A stretch of DNA of 64,000 nt, taken from Sphingopyxis terrae subsp. terrae NBRC 15098 (GTDB lineage: Bacteria > Pseudomonadota > Alphaproteobacteria > Sphingomonadales > Sphingomonadaceae). The notes beneath the pieces were generated by a model. That model did no database searches. It saw only the letters and a program-made list of their open reading frames with translations, and had not been told where the DNA came from. The position numbers were made by a program, and so were the translations under genes. Where the stretch lies: NCBI RefSeq assembly GCF_001598815.1, contig NZ_BCZQ01000019.1:62001-126000 (forward strand), written 5' to 3'. Below, piece after piece: positions 8,728-19,053 of this stretch. Numbering within the stretch: the first letter of the stretch is position 1; each line of letters begins with the position of its first letter.

Positions 8728-10079
8728 GCGAGCAGCGCCTGCATCGCGTCCCGATAGCGCGCGTCGATCGCCGCGCGCGCAACATGGCGGCCGCCCGCGA
8801 CGCATTGGACGCCGCGGCGCCAGACGCAGTCGACCAGGCGGCCGCCTCGCCCGAAGATCCAGCTGTCGAGGATCGCATCGCCGCGCCGCCCGGCGAGCGC
8901 GGGGTCGGCCGCAGTCAGGCTGACAAGATCGGCCGCCGCGCCGGTCGCAATGCCGTGCCCCGCCTGCCCCAGTGCCTGTCCCCCGCCCGCCTGCGCCGCC
9001 TGGTGGAGCGCGGCGCCGGTCGAACGCCCCGCACCGCCCGCGAGCAGATTGCGGCCGCGATGCGCCAGCCGCTGACCATATTCGAGCAGGCGCAGTTCGG
9101 CCGCCGCGTCGATCTCGACATTGGAATCCGAGCCGACCCCGAAGCGGCCACCGCCCGCCAGAAACTCGCGTGCCGGGAACACACCGTCGCCAAGATTGGC
9201 CTCGGTGATCGGGCACAGCCCGACGACGGCCCCGCTCTGCGCGATCGCGCGCCATTCGGCTTCGGTGACATGCGTCGCGTGAACGAGGCACCAGTCGGCG
9301 CCGACCTCGGCGTTCGCCATCAGCCATTCGACAGGCCGGGCGCCGCTCCAGGCTTGGCACGCCTCGACCTCGGCCATCTGTTCGGCGATATGGATATGCA
9401 CCGGCGCGCCGGCCGCCATTGCTGCAACAGCGGTCAGTTCGCTGGCGGTCGCCGCGCGCAGGCTGTGCGGCGCGACGCCGACGATGGCATCACCCAGTCC
9501 CGCAACCGCGGCACGCGACGCGTCGAGCAACGCGGCATAGCTGTCGAGGTCGCTGACGAAGCGTCGCTGCGCCGCGGTCGGGGCCGCGCCGCCGAACCCC
9601 GAATGAGCATAGAAGACGGGAAGCAGGGTCAGACCAATCCCCGTTTCATCGGCCGCCGCCGCAATCGCCTGCGCCATCGCCGCGACATCGCCATAGGGCC
9701 GGCCGTCAGGCGATTGATGCAGATAATGAAATTCGCCGACCCGGGTAAAACCGCTCTCCAGCATTTCGGCATAGGCGAGCGCGGCGATCGCGCGCATGCC
9801 GTCTGGATCGAGCCGGTCGACGAAGCGATACATGACTTCGCGCCACGTCCAGAAACTGTCGTCGCCTTCGCCCGCGCGCTCGGCGAGGCCCGCCATGCCG
9901 CGCTGAAAGGCATGGCTGTGCAAATTGGGCAGACCGGGGATCAGGATAGCATGCCGGTCGTCGCTCGGCTGCGGCGGCGCCGCCACCTCGATCGCACCGA
10001 TATGGCCGTCGGTGATCGTCAGCCGGACATTTTCCGCCCAACCCTCCGCCAGCCATGCCTGTTCGCACCAAAGCGCCAT
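8724..10079 (-). CDS. hutF: formimidoylglutamate deiminase HutF
   Basis: Amidohydrolase-superfamily enzyme converting N-formimidoyl-L-glutamate to N-formyl-L-glutamate and ammonia, the fourth step in the five-step histidine pathway. [15 protein letters not shown] holds the metal-binding HxH, followed by the later metal ligands in [13 protein letters not shown] and GSDSNVEID. The ATG at 10079 gives 451 residues, the normal size; the in-frame extension further upstream crosses the operator and the divergent promoter, so I reject it. It is paired with hutC by an ATGA overlap and divergent from hutI. Confidence 0.93.
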   Translation of the reverse strand: MALWCEQAWLAEGWAENVRLTITDGHIGAIEVAAPPQPSDDRHAILIPGLPNLHSHAFQRGMAGLAERAGEGDDSFWTWREVMYRFVDRLDPDGMRAIAALAYAEMLESGFTRVGEFHYLHQSPDGRPYGDVAAMAQAIAAAADETGIGLTLLPVFYAHSGFGGAAPTAAQRRFVSDLDSYAALLDASRAAVAGLGDAIVGVAPHSLRAATASELTAVAAMAAGAPVHIHIAEQMAEVEACQAWSGARPVEWLMANAEVGADWCLVHATHVTEAEWRAIAQSGAVVGLCPITEANLGDGVFPAREFLAGGGRFGVGSDSNVEIDAAAELRLLEYGQRLAHRGRNLLAGGAGRSTGAALHQAAQAGGGQALGQAGHGIATGAAADLVSLTAADPALAGRRGDAILDSWIFGRGGRLVDCVWRRGVQCVAGGRHVARAAIDARYRDAMQALLA

Positions 10080-10118
10080 CGCCTCATCCCGTCTGGACAA
10101 TCTTCCGCGTTCGGATTT

Positions 10119-10130
10119 ATGTATATACAT
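10119..10130. promoter_or_regulatory. putative HutC operator in the hutF/hutI divergent promoter
   Basis: ATGTATATACAT is a perfect 12-bp palindrome inside TTATGTATATACATTA, halfway between the divergent hutF and hutI starts. It resembles the TGTATGTACA-type sites known for HutC in pseudomonads. Confidence 0.7.
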
Positions 10131-10164
10131 TATTGAGTCGATGCCACAAGCCGGAGGAGAGGGC

Positions 10165-11370
10165 ATGCGCTGCGATCGCCTGTGGACCAACGCCCGTCTC
10201 GCCACGATGCGCGCCGACCTGCCCGGTCTCGGCGTCGTCGAGGTCGGCGCGATCGGCATGCGCGACGGCCGGATCGCCTTCGCCGGCGCCGCGGCGGATG
10301 CCCCCGATGCCGCCGATGTCATCGATTGCGGCGGTCGCTGGATAACCCCCGGGCTGATCGACGCGCACACCCATCTGGTCTTCGCGGGCGACCGCATCGC
10401 CGAGTTCGAACTGCGCCAGAAGGGCGCGTCCTATGAAGAGATTGCGCGCGCGGGCGGCGGCATCGCCTCGACAGTGGCGGCGACGCGCGCGGCGAGCGAA
10501 GCGGCGCTGGTCCGGAGCGCGCTGCCGCGCCTCGACGCACTGATCGCGGAGGGCGTCACGACGATCGAGATCAAGTCGGGCTATGGCCTGACCCTGACCG
10601 ACGAAGCGAAGATGCTCCGCGCAGCGCGGGCGCTGGGCGACGCGCGCCCGGTCACGGTGCGGACGACCTTTCTCGGCGCCCACGCTCTGCCGGGTGAGTT
10701 TGCGGGCGACGCCGACGGCTATATCGCCCTGCTGTGCGAGCAGATACTGCCCGCGATCGCGGCCGAAGGACTCGCCGATGCCGTCGACGCCTTTTGCGAA
10801 AATATCGGCTTCACGCCCGCGCAGACCGAACGGATGTTCGCCGCCGCCGCCGCACATGGCCTGCCGGTCAAGCTCCACGCCGAACAGCTTTCCAACCAGC
10901 ATGGCGCGGCACTCGCCGCGCGGCATGGCGCGCTGTCGGCCGATCATCTCGAATATCTCGACGAACCGGGAATTGCCGCAATGCGCGATGCGGGGACGGT
11001 CGCGATGCTGCTGCCCGGCGCCTTTTACTTCCTTCGCGAAACGAAGCTGCCGCCCGTGGCGGCGCTGCGCGCGGCGGGCGTGCCGGTCGCCCTCGCAACC
11101 GATTGCAATCCCGGCACCTCGCCGCTCACCTCGCTGCTGCTGACGATGAACATGGGCGCGGTGCTGTTCGGGCTCACCACCGATGAATGCCTGCTCGGCG
11201 TCACGCGCCATGCAGCGCAGGCGCTCGGCCTGTCGGGCAGCATCGGCACGATCGAGGCGGGCAAGCGCTGCGACCTTGCGATCTGGGATATCGAACGGCC
11301 GTCCGATCTGGTCGGCCGCATGGGCCTCAACCCGCTGCACCAGCGGATATGGATGGGACAGACGACGTGA
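10165..11370 (+). CDS. hutI: imidazolonepropionase HutI
   Basis: Zinc or iron amidohydrolase that opens the imidazolone ring to give N-formimidoyl-L-glutamate. [16 protein letters not shown] carries the HxH metal site, [10 protein letters not shown] the substrate region, KLHAEQ and [10 protein letters not shown] the later metal and catalytic residues. The ATG at 10165 follows GGAGGAGA, giving 401 residues, the standard size. First gene of the rightward hut operon; its stop overlaps the GTG start of hutH. Confidence 0.95.
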   Translation: MRCDRLWTNARLATMRADLPGLGVVEVGAIGMRDGRIAFAGAAADAPDAADVIDCGGRWITPGLIDAHTHLVFAGDRIAEFELRQKGASYEEIARAGGGIASTVAATRAASEAALVRSALPRLDALIAEGVTTIEIKSGYGLTLTDEAKMLRAARALGDARPVTVRTTFLGAHALPGEFAGDADGYIALLCEQILPAIAAEGLADAVDAFCENIGFTPAQTERMFAAAAAHGLPVKLHAEQLSNQHGAALAARHGALSADHLEYLDEPGIAAMRDAGTVAMLLPGAFYFLRETKLPPVAALRAAGVPVALATDCNPGTSPLTSLLLTMNMGAVLFGLTTDECLLGVTRHAAQALGLSGSIGTIEAGKRCDLAIWDIERPSDLVGRMGLNPLHQRIWMGQTT

Positions 11371-12896
11371 CGCAGATTGTCATCACGCCGGGCGGCATGA
11401 CGCTGGCCGACTGGCGGGCCATTTACGAAGGCGCGGCGGCGCGGCTCACTGCGCCGGCCTGGGACGCGATCGACGCCAGCGCCGCGGCGGTCGCGCGCAT
11501 CGTCGCGCGCGGCGCCCCGGTCTATGGCATCAACACCGGCTTCGGAAAGCTGGCGAGCGTCCGGATCGCCGACGACGAGCTGTCGGTCCTGCAGCGCAAC
11601 ATCGTGCTCAGCCACGCCGCCGGCACCGGCCTCGCTTCACCCACGCCCGTCATCCGCCTGATGATGGCGCTCAAGCTCGCCAGCTTCGGCGTCGGCGCCT
11701 CGGGGGTACGGCGCGAAACGGTCGGACTGCTCGAGGCGATGCTGGCCAAGGGTCTGACCCCCGTCGTCCCGTCGCAGGGTTCGGTCGGCGCAAGCGGCGA
11801 CCTCGCCCCGCTGTCGCATATGGCGGCCGCGATGATCGGCGTCGGCGCGATCGCGGTCGGCGGCAAGATATTGCCCGCGGCCGAGGCCCTTGCCGCCGCC
11901 GATCTGGCACCGCTCGAGCTTGGGCCCAAAGAGGGCCTGGCGCTGCTCAACGGCACGCAATTTTCGGCCGCGAACGCCCTCGCCGGGCTGTTCCGCGCCG
12001 AAACGCTGTTCCAGTCGGCGCTGATCACCGGCGCGCTCTCGACCGAAGCCGCCAAAGGCTCCGACGCGCCGTTCGACGCGCGCATCCATGCGCTGCGCGG
12101 TCATGCGGGGCAGCGCGAGGTCGGCGATGCGCTGCGCGGCCTGATGGCGGGTTCGGCGATCCGCGCCTCGCACGCCGAAGACGATCCGCGCGTGCAGGAC
12201 CCCTATTGCCTCCGCTGTCAGCCGCAGGTGATGGGTGCGGCGCTCGATCTGCTGCGGCAGGCCGGCACGACGCTGCGCATCGAGGCCAATGGCGTTTCGG
12301 ACAATCCGCTGATCTTCGCCGATAGCGACGAGGCGCTGTCCGGCGGCAATTTCCACGCCGAGCCCGTCGCCTTCGCCGCCGACATGATCGCGCTGGCGCT
12401 GTGCGAGATCGGGTCGATCGCCGAACGGCGCATCGCGATGCTCGTTGACCCTGCGCTGTCGGGCCTGCCCGCCTTCCTCACCCCGCGGCCGGGCCTCAAT
12501 TCGGGCTTCATGATCCCGCAGGTCACCGCCGCCGCGCTGGTCAGCGAGAACAAGCAGCGCGCCTATCCCGCCAGCGTCGATTCGATCCCGACCTCGGCCA
12601 ATCAGGAGGATCATGTCTCGATGGCGGCGCACGGCGCGCGGCGCCTGCTCGACATGGCCGACAATGTCAGCGCGGTGATCGGCATCGAATTGCTCGCGGC
12701 CTGTCAGGGCATCGACTTCCACGCCCCGCTGACATCGAGCGCCGCGCTCGAGGCGGCGCGCCGGCATCTGCGCGCGGTCGTCCCCACGCTCGACGACGAC
12801 CGGCATTTCCATCCCGATATGGAAGCCGCGACCGCGCTGATCCGCACCGGCAGCCTCGCCGCCGCGGTGGCCGCGGAGCTGCCGGGGATCGGCTGA
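11367..12896 (+). CDS. hutH: histidine ammonia-lyase HutH
   Basis: Converts L-histidine to urocanate and ammonia. [11 protein letters not shown] contains Ala142-Ser143-Gly144, the tripeptide that cyclises to the MIO electrophile; the N-terminal [11 protein letters not shown] and the later NGTQ and PNQEDHV-like [12 protein letters not shown] regions are also diagnostic. The GTG start at 11367 is chosen because translational coupling (GTGA) with hutI is exact and it gives the usual 509 residues. It is followed by hutG with a 1-bp overlap. Confidence 0.95.
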   Translation: MTQIVITPGGMTLADWRAIYEGAAARLTAPAWDAIDASAAAVARIVARGAPVYGINTGFGKLASVRIADDELSVLQRNIVLSHAAGTGLASPTPVIRLMMALKLASFGVGASGVRRETVGLLEAMLAKGLTPVVPSQGSVGASGDLAPLSHMAAAMIGVGAIAVGGKILPAAEALAAADLAPLELGPKEGLALLNGTQFSAANALAGLFRAETLFQSALITGALSTEAAKGSDAPFDARIHALRGHAGQREVGDALRGLMAGSAIRASHAEDDPRVQDPYCLRCQPQVMGAALDLLRQAGTTLRIEANGVSDNPLIFADSDEALSGGNFHAEPVAFAADMIALALCEIGSIAERRIAMLVDPALSGLPAFLTPRPGLNSGFMIPQVTAAALVSENKQRAYPASVDSIPTSANQEDHVSMAAHGARRLLDMADNVSAVIGIELLAACQGIDFHAPLTSSAALEAARRHLRAVVPTLDDDRHFHPDMEAATALIRTGSLAAAVAAELPGIG

Positions 12897-13695
12897 TGGA
12901 CTGGCTGCGCATCCACCGCGGCGACGCCCCGCTGATCGTCGCCTTCCCGCACGGCGGCACCGATCTTGCGGGCCTCGATGATCAGTTCGTCTCGCCATGG
13001 CGCGCGCAGTTCGATACCGACTGGTGGATCGCCGATCTTTACGCCTTCGCGCGCGATCTGGGCGCGACGACGATCGCGACCGCGATCTCGCGCAGCGTGA
13101 TCGACATGAACCGCGATCCGTCGGGCGCCTCGCTCTATCCGGGGCAAGCGACGACCGAGCTCTGCCCGACGACGACCTTCGACGGCGACCCGCTCTATCG
13201 CTTCGGCGCGGCCGACGAGACCGAAGTCGTCCGCCGGCTGGGCCTCTATCACCGCCCGTATCACGATGCGATCGCGGCAGAGATCGAGCGACTGAAGGCG
13301 CAGCATCGCAAGGTCATTCTTTACGACGCCCATTCGATCCGCAGCCATGTGCCGCGCCTGTTCGACGGCGAATTGCCGCAATTCAACATCGGCACCAACG
13401 GCGGCGCGACCTGTGCGCCCGAGCTGGAAACCGTGGTTGCAAGCATCTGCGCCGCGAGCGGCCATAGTCATGTCGTCAATGGCCGCTTCAAGGGTGGCTG
13501 GACAACGCGCCATTACGGCCACCCCGACGCGGGCATCCACGCGATCCAGATGGAGCTCGCCCAGCGCGGCTATATGGTCGAACCGGCGTCTTTCGACCCC
13601 GGCAACTGGCCAAGCCCGCTCCACTCCGATCCCGCGATCCTGCCGACGCTGCAGCAAGTGATCGCCGCGACCCTCGATTTTGCGAAAGGATATCC

Positions 13696-13699
<4 letters not shown>
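12896..13699 (+). CDS. hutG: N-formylglutamate amidohydrolase HutG
   Basis: Hydrolyses N-formyl-L-glutamate to glutamate and formate, completing the HutF branch. FPHGGTDL near the N-terminus, [13 protein letters not shown], and [16 protein letters not shown] are the metal and substrate motifs of the N-formylglutamate deformylase family. The ATG overlaps the hutH TGA by one base and the stop overlaps the hutU ATG, so the gene is embedded in a tightly coupled operon. 267 residues, the normal length. Confidence 0.93.
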
Positions 13700-15356
<1,657 letters not shown>

Positions 15357-15360
<4 letters not shown>

Positions 15361-16604
15361 GCGGGCTGCGCTGTCGCCGTTTCGCTGGCACGGATGCGGC
15401 GGCGGAGCAGGAACAGGCCGGCGGCGAGCAAGGCCGTCGGCACCAGCATCAGCGTGAAGGCGGTGCGCCCGTCGAGATGCGCGAACAGCGCGCCGGTAAT
15501 CAGCGACCCCGTCGTGCCGCCAAGCGCCGAAAAGACGACGACCAGCCCCATCAGCGACGGGTGATGCCGGTTCGGCATCGCGCTCAGCATCACCGAAATG
15601 ATCGTCGGATAAATGGGCGCGAGCGCGAAGCCGATCATCGGGAAGAGGAAGGCCGCGATCGGCGCGTCGCGCCACGTTTCGATCGGCACCGGACGCAGGC
15701 CATCGGCGAGCGGCAGCACGAGGATGATCAGCGCCGCGAGCACGGCCAGGCAGATGTTCAGGACGGGATACCAGTCGAAACGCGCCATCACCGCGCCGGC
15801 GCCGAAACGGCCGAGCGCGATGCACGCCGCGAACAGGCTCGCCGCCTGGACGCTCATCTGCGCCGGCAGGTGCAACACCTCGTTGTTGAAGGTCGGCAGC
15901 CAGGTGCCGATCCCCTGCTCGATCAGCACGAAGACAAAGGCACAGACGATGAAGACGAGCACCAGCGGCAGCGCCGCGAGCCGCAGCATCGCGACGAGCG
16001 GCGGCCCCTGTTCATCGGCGGCCTCCTCCCCCGCATGGGTGCGGCGCTCGTCGAGCGATGCGGACAGGATGAAGGCGAGCGCCAGCGCCGGGATCACCGC
16101 CAGCACCCAATAGGCGTTGAGCCAGCGCAGGCCCGTCGGGTCGATGAAGGCGCTGAATACCCAATAGGACGACAGCACGCCGACCATGAACATGCCTTCG
16201 ATCAGGCTGGTCAGGCTGGCGTGGTGCCGCGCGTCGTCGGTGACGAGGCCGATCATCGAATAGACGACGACTTTCGCGACCGCGAAGGCCGCGCCGACCA
16301 TCGCGAAATGCAATTGCGCCGCGCCAAAGCTTCCCGCGAGCGGCATGACCGTACAGGCCGCGATCGCGAGCAGCAGCGCCCCGATCAGCGCGTTGCGGAG
16401 GCCGATGCGCGGCAGATAGCTCGCGGTCAGGAAGGAAACGATCGCAATCGTGATATCCTTGAAACCTTCGAGCGTGCTCGCCTCGGGCTTCGTGACATGA
16501 AAGCCGGAAATCGACTGCAGGATCACCGTCCCGACGCTGTTGAGCAGCATCGCGAAGGCGACATAGGTCAGGATCATTGCGGCAATCAAACGCGTGCGGG
16601 CCAT
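15357..16604 (-). CDS. MFS permease of the GH65 disaccharide operon
   Basis: A 415-residue major facilitator with about 12 hydrophobic segments and a soluble central loop after segment 6 ([15 protein letters not shown]). RBS AAAGGA precedes the ATG at 16604. It is the last gene of the unit GH65 fusion, TonB receptor, MFS, all on the minus strand with short gaps (14 and 65 bp). By position it should carry the disaccharide from periplasm to cytoplasm, where the phosphorylase acts. Although it touches hutU, its strand and spacing make a histidine-transport role less likely. Confidence 0.82.
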
Positions 16605-16669
16605 GCCAAGTCCTTTGCCGCAAAGAGGGGTGGTCGCGAAGAGGCCGCGACCACCCAGGGAGGGATGAC

Positions 16670-19039
16670 CTAGAATTTATAGGCGGCGCTGAAGCGGAAC
16701 GACCGGCCCAGAATCGGACGGGCGTTCAGCACTTCAGCCGTATTCTGGCCCAGCGTGCGTGGATCGCCTTCGGTCAGACCGATCTCGTTGGTCAGATTGT
16801 CGGCGGTGACCGCAAAGCTGAGCGCACGGTTGACGTCGACCGTCACGCCGGCATCGATCTTGAAATAATGCGGCAGCGACTGGGTGTTGCCGGTGTCCGA
16901 GAAACGATCGCCGATATAGGTGAAGGTCGAATAGACGCCGACCTTGCCGTCGTTGCCGAACGGCAGTTCATAGGCCGGGGTCACGCGCCATTGCCACTTC
17001 GGCTGCCGCTGGACGCGGTTGCCGCTGAGGTCGGTCGCACCGTTGTTGGTGAAGAAGTCCCGATATTTGGCGTTGAGCCACGTGCCCGAGAAGGCGAGCG
17101 TGAAATTGTCGACCGGCCGAAGCTGTCCTTCCAGTTCGACACCCGTGCTGCGCGCGCCGCCGATCGACGCCTGCGGAGCGCCATTCTGGATGACGGTGGT
17201 GACAAGGCCTTCGAACTTGGTGTGAAACAAGGTGGCATAGAGCGACAGCATGTCGGTCCGCACCTTCACCCCGCCTTCGAAATTGTCGACGCGCGGCGAG
17301 ACGCGGATGCCGTCGCGCAGATTGTCGAAGAAGGGATTGGTGTTGCCACGATTGTAACGGACATAGGCGCCGACCGACGACGAGAAGTCGTAGTTCAGGC
17401 CCGCCGTCCACGACCAGGCGCCCTTGCTGTACGAAATATTGCGGAAGGTGCCGTCGAGCACCGCGACATTCTGGTCGTAAAGCGTGTTCGGGTCGCCATC
17501 GGCGTCGAGCACGGTCGCATTGTTTTCCAGCGTGCCCGTTGCCTTGTAATGCTGATAGCGCAGGCCCGCGTCGAAGCGCAGTTCGGGCGTGATCTGGAAC
17601 TCGTCGACCGCATAAAAGGCATATTCGCGGCCGTCATAGGCGGCGTTGACGTTGAAGAAGCTGCCCTGCGTGAAGCCGCGATCGGTGACCACCTGGCCGT
17701 TGGCGAGCGTCAGGTTGAGCAGCCGCGCGTTGTTTTCGGCGGTCAGTAGCTGGATGTTGCCGAGGTTCCACTGGTCCTTCGACGAAAAGTCGGAGAAATA
17801 GGCGCCCAGCGTGAACTTGTTGTTGCCGCTGTCCCATTCGACGTTGAGGTCGTTGGTGAAATCCTCGATCTGCTTGCGCACGATCCAGGTGCCGGCGCGG
17901 ATCACCTGCTGGCTGCCCGCATTGGCGACCGCATCGCCGCCATTGACATAGGTCAGGCTGCCGATCGTGCTGCCGAGGCTCGCCGCATAGTCGGCGGCCG
18001 ACATCGCGGTGCTCGCCGGAACCAGCCCGGTCGTATCGGCATCGCCCTTCAGGTAGCTCGCGCGATACCGCAGCTGGAGCCCGTCGCCGATCTCGTAATC
18101 GAAATTGGTGCCAAGGTTGATCAGCTTGGCACCGCGGCCGTCGCCAAGGTCGGCGCGCGTGCCGTCGGGAAGCACCGACAGGCGCGTTTCGGGGCCGGCG
18201 ATCACGCCGGTGCCGGGGTCGATATTGCCGAACTGGCGCACCTTGTCGCCGTCGCGGATCACCGGGATCGGCAGCAGCCACTGGCCATGATCGTTGAGAT
18301 AGCGCGCGAAGACGAGGATCGAACCCTTGTCGAGGTCATGGCGGATATTGGCGGTGATCTGCCCGCCCTTTTCGGCGGTGAAGCCCGGATTGCGGATGCC
18401 GTGGCCGCTCGAATAATAGCCGCCGACCATGAAGGTCGTGTTGTCGCCGAGCGGACCCGACAGGCGCAGGTCGCCGCGCACGTCGCCGAAATCGGTGACA
18501 CTGGCCTTCACGAGCCCTTCGAATTCGGGGCCGCCCTCTTTCTGGACGAAGTTGACGGTCAGCCCGGGCTGGCCGTTGGCGAACAGCGCGCCGGTGCCGC
18601 CGCGCACCGCCTCGACCCGCGCGATCGTTTCGTCGATGCGGATAAGCTGCGTGTTTTCGAGGAACGACAGCGTCGGCGGCGAGAAGAAGGGCACGCCTTG
18701 CGTCGTCAGCGTGACGAATTCGGCGTCGCCGCCCGACGGATAGCCGCGCACGAAGATGTTGGCGCCGTTCTGGCCGCCCGAGCTTTCGGCCATGACGCCC
18801 GGCACCACCTTCAGCAGGTCGGCGGTGCTGTTCGGCGCAGCCTGTTCGATGGCATCGGCCGAAATGCTGGTGATCGCAAAGGCCGCGGCCTGGCGGCTGA
18901 CCCCGCCGCCGGCGGTGCCGGTGACGACGATTTCATTGCCTGCCGCATCGTCGGCAGGCTGAGGCGCTTCCTGGGCATGGGCCGCCGCCGGCAGCGCGAT
19001 GAGCGCGATCGACGAGAGCAGATAGGTCCGTTTCAACAT
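16670..19039 (-). CDS. TonB-dependent outer-membrane receptor for an oligosaccharide
   Basis: A 789-residue receptor with a cleavable signal peptide (MLKRTYLLSSIALIALPAAAHA), an N-terminal TonB-box and plug region (EIVVTGTAGGGVSR, ADLLKVVPGVMAES, NIFVRGYPS) and a long beta-barrel ending in an aromatic residue (FRFSAAYKF), as barrel-assembly requires. Energy-driven uptake across the outer membrane is the family role. Its place between the GH65 phosphorylase fusion and the MFS permease, under a LacI-type regulator, suggests that its cargo is an alpha-linked disaccharide such as trehalose, maltose or kojibiose. Confidence 0.9.
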   Translation of the reverse strand: MLKRTYLLSSIALIALPAAAHAQEAPQPADDAAGNEIVVTGTAGGGVSRQAAAFAITSISADAIEQAAPNSTADLLKVVPGVMAESSGGQNGANIFVRGYPSGGDAEFVTLTTQGVPFFSPPTLSFLENTQLIRIDETIARVEAVRGGTGALFANGQPGLTVNFVQKEGGPEFEGLVKASVTDFGDVRGDLRLSGPLGDNTTFMVGGYYSSGHGIRNPGFTAEKGGQITANIRHDLDKGSILVFARYLNDHGQWLLPIPVIRDGDKVRQFGNIDPGTGVIAGPETRLSVLPDGTRADLGDGRGAKLINLGTNFDYEIGDGLQLRYRASYLKGDADTTGLVPASTAMSAADYAASLGSTIGSLTYVNGGDAVANAGSQQVIRAGTWIVRKQIEDFTNDLNVEWDSGNNKFTLGAYFSDFSSKDQWNLGNIQLLTAENNARLLNLTLANGQVVTDRGFTQGSFFNVNAAYDGREYAFYAVDEFQITPELRFDAGLRYQHYKATGTLENNATVLDADGDPNTLYDQNVAVLDGTFRNISYSKGAWSWTAGLNYDFSSSVGAYVRYNRGNTNPFFDNLRDGIRVSPRVDNFEGGVKVRTDMLSLYATLFHTKFEGLVTTVIQNGAPQASIGGARSTGVELEGQLRPVDNFTLAFSGTWLNAKYRDFFTNNGATDLSGNRVQRQPKWQWRVTPAYELPFGNDGKVGVYSTFTYIGDRFSDTGNTQSLPHYFKIDAGVTVDVNRALSFAVTADNLTNEIGLTEGDPRTLGQNTAEVLNARPILGRSFRFSAAYKF

Positions 19040-19053
19040 GGCTGTTCCTCCAC

